Source: Mycoplasma sp.
Lineage (GTDB): Bacteria > Bacillota_I > Bacilli_A > Mycoplasmatales > Metamycoplasmataceae
Reading direction: 5' to 3'
DNA: 64,000 nucleotides
NCBI GenBank assembly: GCA_024721275.1
Contig: JAMPIX010000001.1
Location: 302,527 to 366,526, forward strand
Positions within the stretch are counted from its first letter, which is position 1. Every line of letters starts with the position of its first letter. Positions 55,298-64,000 of this stretch are shown here, one piece after another. The notes under the pieces are model-generated. The model was not told the origin of the DNA and did no database searches. It saw only the letters and a list, made by a program, of their open reading frames with translations. Position numbers and translations under genes: made by a program.

Positions 55298-57712
55298 ATG
55301 AAAAAATCAAAAGTACATTTAATCTCACATACACATTGAGATGCAGAATGATATTTTACAACTAATGATACAACTGTTTTATTAGTTCAAAACGTTAGAG
55401 ATACGTTAAAAAAAATAAAAAATAACAATTATCCTTTTCATTGAGATGGGCAAACATATGCTGCTGTAGAATATTTGAAAATGGAAAATAATAAAGAATT
55501 TAAAGAAGCAATAGAAAATAAAAAAATACTTGTTGGTCCATGATATTCGCAATCAAATGCTATTCAAATAAATGGTGAAACATATTTTAGAAATCTAGAA
55601 CACGGAATAAATATTGCTAAAAAATTAGGTCATTCAATGCAACATGGAATGATGTCAGATATATTTGGATTTGCTGAGCAAGTTCCTCAAGTTCTTGAAA
55701 AAAATGGTGTTGAAAATGCAATATTCATGAGAGGTTGAAGAGACGAGTTTACAAATGGAATAAACGAATTCAATTGAGAATCACCATCAGGTCATAGTGT
55801 TTTTGCAAAATCACTTCATATGGGTTACGGTAATGCTAAATTCTTATCAGATGATATGGAAGAAGTCAAAAATAATTTTATGAAAATAAAAAATGATGAT
55901 ATTGAAAAGACCGTTTCTAAAAATTCTCTTTTATTCCATGGTGGAGATCAAATGTACATGCGTAGTGGTATGGAAGATATTGTTAAGAAAATCAATTCTA
56001 TCGATGATGCTTCAGAATGAAAAATGTCATCATTAGATGACTATATGAAATCTGTTAGAGAAGATTTAAATGGAAAAGAATTACCTATTTTTAAAGGTGA
56101 ATTAAAAGCTCCAATAGGACAAAGAATACATTTAACTGCTTATTCACAAAGACAAGATATAAATGAATTAATTGCTGATTTAGAATATAAATTAGTTTAT
56201 AGAGTTGAACCATTAAATTTAATGTCAAAATTAAACGGTTACGAAGATTACAATTCAATCATTTATAAAACATGACAAGATTTATTCCTTTCAACAGCAC
56301 ACGATGCTGCTGCTGGATGTAATTCAGATGAAACAAATACAGCTATTTTCCAAAGATTAACTGAGGCGGAACAAAGAATTGATTCGTTAGAAAACTTAAT
56401 TAAGAGAAATCTTATTTCTTCTAATAAATTCAATGATGATGATTTTATTATATTTAATACAACAGCACAGAAAAATGATTTAACATTAGATGTTGAAATT
56501 GTTACTTCTAAAAAATCATTTAAAATTCTAAATGATAATGTTGATTATTTAATTTACAATAGCTCAAAAGAGAGTAAAGGTAAAATAATTAAAACAACAC
56601 CTGAGGGTGAAAAAGAAATATCGTTAGGTGATTATTATTTACATAATGTAAAGATTTTTGTAAAAAATCCTAAACCTATGTCATACATAAAACTAGATAT
56701 AGAAGAAATAGATACTCCTATAGAAAATAAAACAAATATAAAAGTTCCAAATTTAAAATTAAGATATGAAGCAAATGATGGAGATTCATATGATTTCTCT
56801 CCAGATAAAGATGATTATGTTGATGTAAAAAATATTGATTTTAATATTGAATCAGCTCATTCAAATAATAATATAGAATATGCACATTTAAAATTTGAAC
56901 ATAATGTTTATACTGATTTTCTAAATAGAAATAAAGAAATAAAACAAAAATATGATTTATATATGACAAAATGATCTAATGGAAATATTGATTTACAATT
57001 TAAATTAGACAATAAAATGAAAAACGTTAGAGTTTCAATTGTTGTTGAATCAGAAAAAAACATTGATACTACAATTGCTAAAACAATGTTTTATGAAACA
57101 GAATATAAAAATAAAGCTATTGAACCAAATTGAGATGAAATTTATAGAGAATGTCCAGTCAATGCATTTCCATTTGTAGGTTATATAAAAGCTAATGAAA
57201 TTAACGTTGCTTCAAAATCATTAAGAGAATATGATTATTTTGATAATCAATTAAATATTGTTGCATTCAGAAGTAATGGTTGATTAGGTAAAGATAACCT
57301 TAAATGAAGACCAGGAAGAGCGTCTGGAGTTAATGATAGAATGATAGCTTGCGAAGATGGACAAATGCAAAAAGAAGTTACATTTGATCTATCACTTATT
57401 AGCAATAATTTAAAACAAGATTTAATTCAATATTTAACAAAAGTACCAACTTATCAAAAACAAACATCAGCAAAACATATTGAAAGAATCCAAAGATTCT
57501 GATTCCCTGAAACAACAGGAGAAGTAAATGACTTAGTTTTTGATATTCCAAATGATTTAGAAGTAACAGCTTTATTTTCTAATGAAGACGGAAAAAATGT
57601 AGTAAGACTATTAAATAATTCAAATGAACATAAAACATCAGAATTATTATTAAATGGAAAAAAAGTAAAGGAAGAATTTAAACCATGAGAAATACAAACA
57701 TTAACATTTTAG
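55298..57712 (+). CDS. mngB: GH38 alpha-mannosidase, MngB type
   Basis: 804 residues. The zinc site opens with SHTHWDAEWYFTT (residues 10-22), the catalytic nucleophile is Asp at about 121 in MSDIFGFAEQVPQVL, and 'GPWYSQ' and 'HAIDAAAGCNSD'-like (here HDAAAGCNSD) active-site loops are present. The C-terminal 'SNGWLGKDNLKWRPGRASG' closely parallels E. coli MngB, which cleaves 2-O-(6-phospho-mannosyl)-glycerate to mannose-6-phosphate and glycerate. No signal peptide, so it is cytosolic, as a phospho-glycosidase should be. GGAG lies ahead of the ATG. It overlaps the GH13 gene by 28 bases. Confidence 0.88.
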
Positions 57713-59298
57713 AACAAAAGTGATATAAAACACTTGTAAAAATTTATAAACAAGATGGTGCTGATTTTATTATTGATAAAATATTAAAAATTAAACCAAC
57801 AAAATATTATGAAAAAAAACTTGATGAAAAAGATATTTTTGTAATTACATATGCAAATAGTATTAAAACAAAAGAACCTTCATTAGCAAACGTTCCTGAC
57901 TTTTTATCAAAAGATTATCCATTAATAAATAATGTACATTATTTACCGTTTTTCAAATGAACTTCTGATGATGGATTTTCAGTTTCTGATTATGAAGAAA
58001 TAGATCCAAGATACGGAAAATGAAATGATTTAGAAAAAATAAGAAATTATAAATATATGTTTGACTTTGTAGTTAATCATTCATCTAAATCAAATCCATG
58101 ATTTAGAAAGTTTTTAGATAAAGATCCAGAATATAGTGATTTTTATATTGAAAAAGACCCTAATTTTGATTATTCAAACATAATTAGACCTAGAACATCT
58201 CCATTATTCCATACATATGAAGGCAGAGAGTTATGATCAACATTTTCTGAAGATCAAGTTGATTTAAATTTTAGATCATATAAATTATTTGCAAAGTCAA
58301 TTGAATTACTATCAATGTATGTTGAAAAAGGTATGACAACAGTTCGTTTAGATGCAATTGGATTTATTTGAAAAGAATCAGGTAAAACAGGAATGCATCA
58401 TGAATATACTCATGAACTTATAAAAGCTATGAAAGCTATCATGAATCACCTATATGGAAATGTAACAATAATTTCAGAAGTAAATGTACCTCATGATGAA
58501 AATATGACTTATTTAGGAGAAAATGGAGATGAATCAGATCAAGTATATAATTTTGCACTACCTCCATTAATGGCATTTACTCTTTTAAGTGAAGATGCAT
58601 CTAAATTTAAAGAATGAATGAAATTCTTTGATAATTTAGATTCTAATGAAACAATGTTCAATTTCTTATCTTCTCACGATGGAATGGGAATGAGACCTGT
58701 TGAATCTCTTTTAAATGATAAAGAAAAAGATATTATCATTAATAAAGCTAAATCTTCAAATGCTTTATTCAATTACAAATCATTACCAGATGGTTCTAAA
58801 ACAATATATGAAATAAATTCAACATATACAGATATATTATTTAAAAATAATGGATCAGAAGAAGATCAAAAAAGATATTTATTAGCTCACTCGTTATTGT
58901 TATTCTTAAGAGGGACACCAGCGTTTTACTTTAACTCATTAACAATGAGAAGAAATTGAGTAGATGGTGTAAAAGAAACTAAAATGAATAGAACAATAAA
59001 TAGACAACATTTTTCAAAGGAAGAAATGAATGAAATATTAAAAGAAGATCACGTTGTTACTTTCATTGAAAAATTAAATATTGCAATGAAAGTAAGAGCT
59101 TCAAATAATGAATTTGATCCATATATAAAACAGGAAATAATTACTGGAACACCAAAAGAAATAATCTCATTTAAAAGAGGGGAAAGTGTTAAAGTTTTTG
59201 CAAACGTTTCAACAAAAGATATTGATATAGCAAGCGAAAACATCACTATTCCTGCATTAGACATTGTTATCTTAAAAGATAATAAAGAAATATTTTAA
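57685..59298 (+). CDS. GH13_18 sugar phosphorylase (sucrose/glucosylglycerate phosphorylase type)
   Basis: 537 residues. 'ITYANSIKTKEPSLANVP', 'VHYLPFFKWTSDDGFSVSDY' and 'FDFVVNHSSKSNPWF' are subfamily 18 hallmarks. Nucleophile Asp at about 223 (VRLDAIGF), acid/base Glu at about 265 (IISEVNVP), third Asp at about 332 (SHDGMGMRP). Members phosphorolyse sucrose, sucrose-6'-phosphate or 2-O-glucosylglycerate to glucose-1-phosphate. Next to a mannosylglycerate-type mannosidase and glycerate kinase, glucosylglycerate is the most sensible substrate, by inference. GGAAG ribosome site within mngB. Confidence 0.85.
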
Positions 59299-59302
59299 TA
59301 AA

Positions 59303-59703
59303 ATGAAATATAATGAATGAATAGAAGTATTTCCGGTTAAAACTCAATATTCAAAAGTTGAAATGGAAAGTTTTTCTTTAGATTTATTGAAAACTATGGA
59401 AAGAAACCTGATGGTTATATAAAAATTATGGCTGGAACAATTATTTCTGGATATGTTAGAGATTTAAAATATCATAAACACATGGACGAAATTAAAGTGG
59501 CATTAAGAAAACTAAATGAAAAAGGTAATAAAAAAACAAATTTAAATGAAATTAGTGGAGATTACTCTGTAATTATTGATGAAGATGTAATAATTTCATC
59601 TAAACCTAGTTCATCTGGCGTTTTAATAAATGGTGGTATAAATAGCGGCTGAAAAATGTTTGTAGATAAAGATGGAAATTTAATAGATAAATATAGAAAA
59701 TAA
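59303..59703 (+). pseudogene. Broken gene ending in a DUF4357 domain
   Basis: An ATG at 59303 opens 39 codons that stop at 59422. In another frame an open stretch from about 59341, with an ATG at 59428, runs to 59703. 'DGYIKIMAGTIISGYV' and 'ISSKPSSSGVLINGGINSGW' followed by 'FVDKDGNLIDKYRK' form a full DUF4357 domain, normally the C-terminal part of restriction-type proteins. The joined frames suggest a frameshift and loss of the enzymatic 5' part. It could still be a short solo-domain gene (59428-59703, 91 residues). It abuts the GH13 gene with no own promoter. Confidence 0.6.
59676..59698 (+). repeat. 23-base direct repeat, copy 1
   Basis: It is identical to 61910-61932. Both copies encode the NLIDKYR end of a DUF4357 domain, immediately before the stop codons of the broken gene and of the intact DUF262 gene. 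The repeats are about 2.2 kb apart. Confidence 0.85.
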
Positions 59704-59728
59704 TATTTAAAAAAATTGAATTAATATG

Positions 59729-59757
59729 ATGTACTTTTTAAAAAAGTGCATTTTTTT
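59729..59757 (+). terminator. Terminator after the glycoside operon and DUF4357 remnant
   Basis: A 10-bp stem (59729-59738 with 59741-59750, one G-T pair) is followed by seven T. Confidence 0.8.
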
Positions 59758-59801
59758 ATGATGTAATTTAAATAGATAATAATTCTAGGAGTTAAATAAT
59801 A

Positions 59802-61937
59802 ATGGAAGCAAAAGGCGTAAAAATATTAAATGAATTAATTGAAGGAGTAAATAGATGTTTTACAGTTCCGACATATCAAAGAAACTATGTCTGAAAGAAG
59901 AAAAATGTAGAAACTTTACTAAAAGATTTAAAAACCATTGAAACAGATGGAAGAAGAGAATATTTTATTGGAACATTTATAACTAAAAGAAGAAAAAGTA
60001 AATATTCAAATTTTCTTGATGAATTAAGCATTATTGATGGACAACAAAGATTAACAACATTCCTATTAATTTTAATTTCAATAAGAGAATATGTTATTAA
60101 ATTGAAAAATAGATTAAAAAAAGATGAAGATAGCGAAACACATAGAAGATTAATAGATAGAATATCTATGGTTCTTGAATTAAATGATAATAAAGGCGGA
60201 AAAAATAAATTAAAATTAAATAGAGTTTATAATTCAGAAATAGTTGATAAAATGATTCAAAGTGAATTTAATCAATTAACTGATAAGATGAAAGAAAGTA
60301 CATATTTTCTTAATTATGAAATAATAACTAATTGAATAAAAAATAATTTAAAAACAATTGATGATATTTGAAATTATTATAGTATTTGCTTAACATCAGC
60401 CAAAGTAGCAGAAATAAGATTAGATGATGACGACGATGAAAATATTATATTTTCTAAAATGAATTCTGAAAGCGTACAATTAACATTTGTTGATTTAATA
60501 AAATCGTATTTGGTAATGAAAATTGAAAATTATGAAAATCAGGATGATATTGAAAAAAGAATAGATGAAGTATTTGATTTAATTAGAACACAAGATGAAA
60601 TGATTGATTTTTTCAGACAATATATTGGTATAAAAATTGGAAAATTAGTTTCAAAGAAAAATAATATTGGATACGAAGTATTTAAAAATAATTTATGATC
60701 TGAAGACATTTTAGACGATATTGAAAAAAATATTAAATACTGAAATAAAATAAATAGCATGAATTATAAAGATTATGGTTGAGAAAATTTTTTATTGTTT
60801 GAAAGTAATTTAAAAAATTATTACGGAATAATTTACAACATTGTTAAATCAAATAGTTATTACACTGATGAAAAAGAAGTGGTTATAGATAATGTAGATA
60901 AAATGAAAGAAGAATTCAAAAGATTAACTAGCTATATAATTTCTTCAAGAATTTTAGTAAATAAAGGTAGAGTTGAAGGAAATAGAAGCTTTGCAAAATG
61001 AGGATATAAATTAGAAACCGAAGATATTAAATTAAATAGAATATTATTAGAAGAAACTTTAAGAAATTCTTCACTTTCTGAAATTACATTAAATGAAATA
61101 TTTGAGAAGGTAAATGATACAAACATTTATGAAAATCACTCAGCATCAATTAAGTGATTGTTAATTTCGATTGAATATTCAATTTCAAATAAAATACCTA
61201 TTAATGAAAATAAAATAAGTATAGAACACATTTTTCCTCAAAATAGTTTAAAAATAAAAAAATTATATAGTGATGATGAATATGAAAAAACAATTTATTT
61301 ATTACATTCTTTAGGTAATTTGACAATCACTGATGAAAATTCAAGATTATCAAATAATGATATAAAATCAAAAAAAGATATTTTAAATAGATTTGGCTAT
61401 TTCAAAATAAATAAAGATTTAAAAGAAAAACAAAATAATGAGTGAAATTCAGAAGCGATAAAAAATAGATCAAAAGAATTATTAGATAAGATACATAGTA
61501 TTTGAAATTTAAATAGAGTTAATAAAGAAGAGATTGAAAACATGAATTCATATAAAGTTAGTGAAATGGAAAATTGAATTAAGGTTTCTTCAACATATAA
61601 AAATAACTTGATTTCTAATGAAGGAATTTATTTTAAAACAAAATATAAAAATGGAAATCTTTCAGGAATAATAAATGTACCTAAAAATACTTTAATTAAA
61701 GGTGATATTTCAATAGGAAGTAAAGATACTCTAATTAAAACTTTAAATAAATTGTTAGATGACGATAATATGCTTATTAACGTTGATGATATAAATTTAA
61801 ATTATGAAATTAAATTTATAAATGAAAGTGAAATGTCTCTAAGTAAATTTTGTTTATTGTTATTTGGTAGAGAAGCAAATGGATGAATTTCTTTAAAAGA
61901 TGCAAATGAAAATTTAATAGATAAATATAGAAGATAA
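59802..61937 (+). CDS. DUF262/DUF1524 GmrSD-type restriction protein with C-terminal DUF4357
   Basis: 711 residues. N-terminal DUF262: 'CFTVPTYQRNYVWKKKNVET', 'REYFIGTFI' and 'SIIDGQQRLTTFLLILI' (the nucleotide-binding DGQQR). A central helical part is followed by DUF1524 with the HNH-like 'KISIEHIFPQNSLKI' and 'LLHSLGNLTITDENSRLSN'. Last, DUF4357 ('LLFGREANGWISLKDANENL'). This is the fused GmrSD layout of type IV enzymes that cut modified, often phage, DNA. AGGAG precedes the ATG. Both catalytic motifs look intact. Many TGA-Trp codons show it is adapted to this code. Confidence 0.88.
61910..61932 (+). repeat. 23-base direct repeat, copy 2
   Basis: Identical to 59676-59698; it lies at the 3' end of the DUF262/DUF1524 gene. 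Confidence 0.85.
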
Positions 61938-61960
61938 TTCTTTAGGTTTAAACATAATTA

Positions 61961-61990
61961 AAAAAACAACCACATGGTTGTTTTTTAATT
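61961..61990 (+). terminator. Bidirectional terminator
   Basis: A perfect 11-bp stem (61961-61971 with 61976-61986, loop ACAT) with A and T runs at its feet lies between the convergent DUF262 gene and the minus-strand micropeptide gene. Confidence 0.9.
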
Positions 61991-62000
61991 TTATTTTTAA

Positions 62001-62105
62001 CTATTTAGCTTTACCGAGTCTGTAAAAAAAGTAAATAATTCCTGGAATTAAACCTAATATTAAAAGTAATATTTGTATAATTACTGTTTCTGCTGTTGGA
62101 TACAT
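62001..62105 (-). CDS. 34-residue membrane micropeptide
   Basis: A perfect GGGAGGT seven bases before the ATG at 62105 opens a 34-codon frame: a short polar start (MYPTAETV), one hydrophobic stretch of about 20 residues containing LGLIPGIIYFFY, and a basic end RLGKAK-stop. The strong ribosome site, the terminator just beyond, and sensible membrane topology argue that it is real. Not recognised. Confidence 0.65.
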   Translation of the reverse strand: MYPTAETVIIQILLLILGLIPGIIYFFYRLGKAK

Positions 62106-62155
62106 AGTACCTCCCTTTTATGTTAAGTAAATTATATCAACAATCTTTTAATATT

Positions 62156-63928
62156 TTATTTTTCAAAAATAATATTTTCTTTTCTTGTTAACATGTTTAT
62201 ATTTGTTATATCTTCGTCTTCATCAAATTCTTTTTTATTTTCAAAAATGTAATCTATTAGTGAATTTTGTATTGTTGTTTCCATTGCAGCAATTAATCCT
62301 CTACCACCATTTCTTGGATCGTATTCATTTTCAACAATTTCAAAAACTTCTTCTCTTACAGAATCGGAATAATTAATTTTAACATTATGTTTTTCTAATA
62401 ATCCTTTTATCAATTTATTAAGTTTAGATTCAAATATTTTCATCAATATTTCTTTGTCTGTAATAAAATTAAATGGAATTATATTGTGAAGTCCGATTCT
62501 ATTTAAAATTTCTGGTCTACCGATTTTAACTCTAAATTCTCTTTCAACAGCATCTTTAAAAATTTTTCTATTTTTTTCATCTTCTATTTTATTATCTGCA
62601 TTCTTTGCACCTATATTCGATGTGAAAATTATAAAGGTTTCAGAAAAATCAATTAACTCACCTTTTGAAGATGTAAGCCTTCCGTCTTCAAGTATTTGCA
62701 AAAACTTATCTAATATTCTAGGATTAGCTTTTTCAATTTCATCAAATAAAATTATTGATTGAGGATTTTCTCTAACTGCATTTGTTAATTCACCACCATT
62801 ATCATAACCAACAAAACCTGGAGGAGCACCAATTAATCTTTGATCAGATTGTTCTTCTGAAAATTCAGACATATCAAATCTTATCATTCTGCTTTCATCT
62901 CCAAATACAAATTTAGTTATAGATTTAGCAAGTTCCGTTTTACCAACACCTGTGGGACCAGCAAAAAATAATATTCCTTTAGGTTTTTTGTTATTTTCTC
63001 CATTCATTACTCCATTTAAACCCAATAATGAATTTTTTATAACTCTCTCTACATTGCTAATAGCAAAATCTTGACCTTTAACACTTTCTGATAACTCTTT
63101 TTTAATATTTTTTACTCTATCGTAATCAATCTTTTCTCAATCAGACTTTGTTTTATTAAATTTTGAAATATTAAATAGCTCTTTAAATGTTAAATCTATT
63201 GATTCAGACAATCTTGCCATTTGTAATATTTCCTTGAATGACATACCAGATGTTAAAACCAATGCTTCTTTATGTACTTTTGATTCCTTTAATTTTAAAT
63301 CACTTTGATCATTTGTTCCAAAACTAGAACCAAATGTAGAAATAAAATTACTTCTTTCGTTTATGTCTGGATAAGGTATGTTAACTAAAGCATATTCATT
63401 ATTTTTATTTGAAATATCAGATATTATATTTCCGTTATCTCTCATTATTAATACAAACTTTGAATTATTTGAAACATTTACAATATTAATGGCCTTTTTT
63501 TCATCTCTTAATACAATTGCAGAAAGAATTTTTGATATTTCTGTTATGTATGTTTCTTGATTTTTTTCAGAAAAAAAGATATCAGCCAAATCAACAATGT
63601 ATACATCGCCATTCTTTTTTTCATCTTTTTGATTTATTTGTGTTGCTATATATTGTAAAAAATCCTTTACATTGTCAATGCCATCAAAATTTTCATCTTT
63701 TTCCTTTAATAAGTTTGTAATTCCTTGTTCTGGTCTGAAATACAAAACATTTTCATATTCATTTTCTATAGCTATATTCGAGATTATTTTTGGTAAAAAT
63801 GTTAAATTCCTTGTAGGTTTTTTTTCATCATATTCCTGATATTTATCATAAACATTACCTGATATATAAAGTATATTTTTTTCTTCAAATCTTCTTCTTA
63901 GTGTTTTTAACGCTTCTTGCAATTTCAT
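62156..63928 (-). CDS. ClpB-type AAA+ ATPase with degenerate first domain
   Basis: 590 residues. The second half is a complete Clp D2 module: Walker A GPTGVGKTE at about 324, pore loop GAPPGFVGYDNGG, Walker B LFDEIEK at about 396, sensor 'FIIFTSNIG', arginine-finger region 'GRPEILNRIGLHN', and the ClpB small domain ('EYDPRNGGRGLIAAMETTIQ'). The first 270 residues follow an AAA+ outline ('VYIVDLADIFFSE', 'KFVLIMRDNGNI', 'VNIPYPDINERSNFISTF') but lack Walker A. No Clp N domain or ClpB coiled-coil is present, so it is not the ClpB chaperone. Its ATG overlaps the upstream stop (TAATG). Function unknown. Confidence 0.85.
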
Positions 63929-64000
63929 TATTTATTTTGTACCTTTCTTTTTCTAGCTTTTTCTATTGGTCTTTCATTGCTTTGATCTCTTATAATTCTT
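63928..64000 (-). CDS. 3' end of a gene upstream of the AAA+ ATPase (partial)
   Basis: The open frame enters from the right edge and ends RIIRDQSNERPIEKARKRKVQNK-stop, a basic tail; its TAA overlaps the ATPase ATG by one base. Too little is visible to identify it, but the overlap implies one operon. Confidence 0.6.
   Translation of the reverse strand, partial: RIIRDQSNERPIEKARKRKVQNK

Overview
The window is AT-rich and comes from a wall-less Mollicute that reads UGA as tryptophan. Nearly every gene contains in-frame TGA codons where the protein family has Trp, and every gene whose end I could see stops with TAA or TAG. The gene content (MraZ/RsmH/FtsZ without murein genes, ECF module, lipoproteins, reduced translation genes) fits a Mycoplasma-type genome. 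I cannot name the species from sequence alone.

Layout. 1-4921: end of dusB, then pheS-pheT, meeting tmcAL head-on. 5050-9417: rpmF and the division cluster mraZ-rsmH-ftsA-like-ftsZ-sepF, with a clear MraZ operator. 9419-12498 (minus): acpS-plsC-scpA-scpB-rluB. 12550-18893: rnhC, then on the minus strand lspA-rluD, ileS, a thioredoxin-fold lipoprotein and rplU-rpmA behind a structured leader. 18941-24387 (mostly minus): DJ-1-like protein, membrane proteins, a lone 5S rRNA, pepA, a nuclease-like protein and a BI-1 protein. 24446-32650: ABC exporter, lipoprotein, LtrA-like protein, lipase, aldo/keto reductase, plsY and an EamA transporter. 32712-47116 (plus): mnmA, flavodoxin-fold reductase, second ABC exporter, alaS-ruvX-DUF1292, greA, ecfA1-ecfA2-ecfT, rsmE-truA, PHP phosphatase, rplM-rpsI. 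47223-48610: tRNA-Ile, tRNA-Ala, a membrane protein and tRNA-Ser. 48679-51430 (minus): two paralogous YhgE/Pip-like membrane proteins.

The most distinctive accessory region is 51483-59298. A glycerate kinase diverges from an operon with a fructose-family PTS EIIABC, a small membrane protein, an MngB-type GH38 alpha-mannosidase and a GH13_18 sugar phosphorylase. By analogy with the E. coli mng pathway this looks like uptake and cleavage of mannosylglycerate, and perhaps glucosylglycerate, feeding hexose phosphate and 2-phosphoglycerate into glycolysis.

It is followed by a defence-like segment (59303-64000). This holds a broken DUF4357 gene, an intact DUF262/DUF1524 (GmrSD-type) protein ending in the same domain, a 34-residue membrane peptide, and a ClpB-type AAA+ ATPase with a degenerate first ATPase domain. 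The last is translationally coupled to a gene that runs off the right edge.

No insertion sequence, prophage, CRISPR array or replication origin is visible, and no gap above 300 bases is free of genes.
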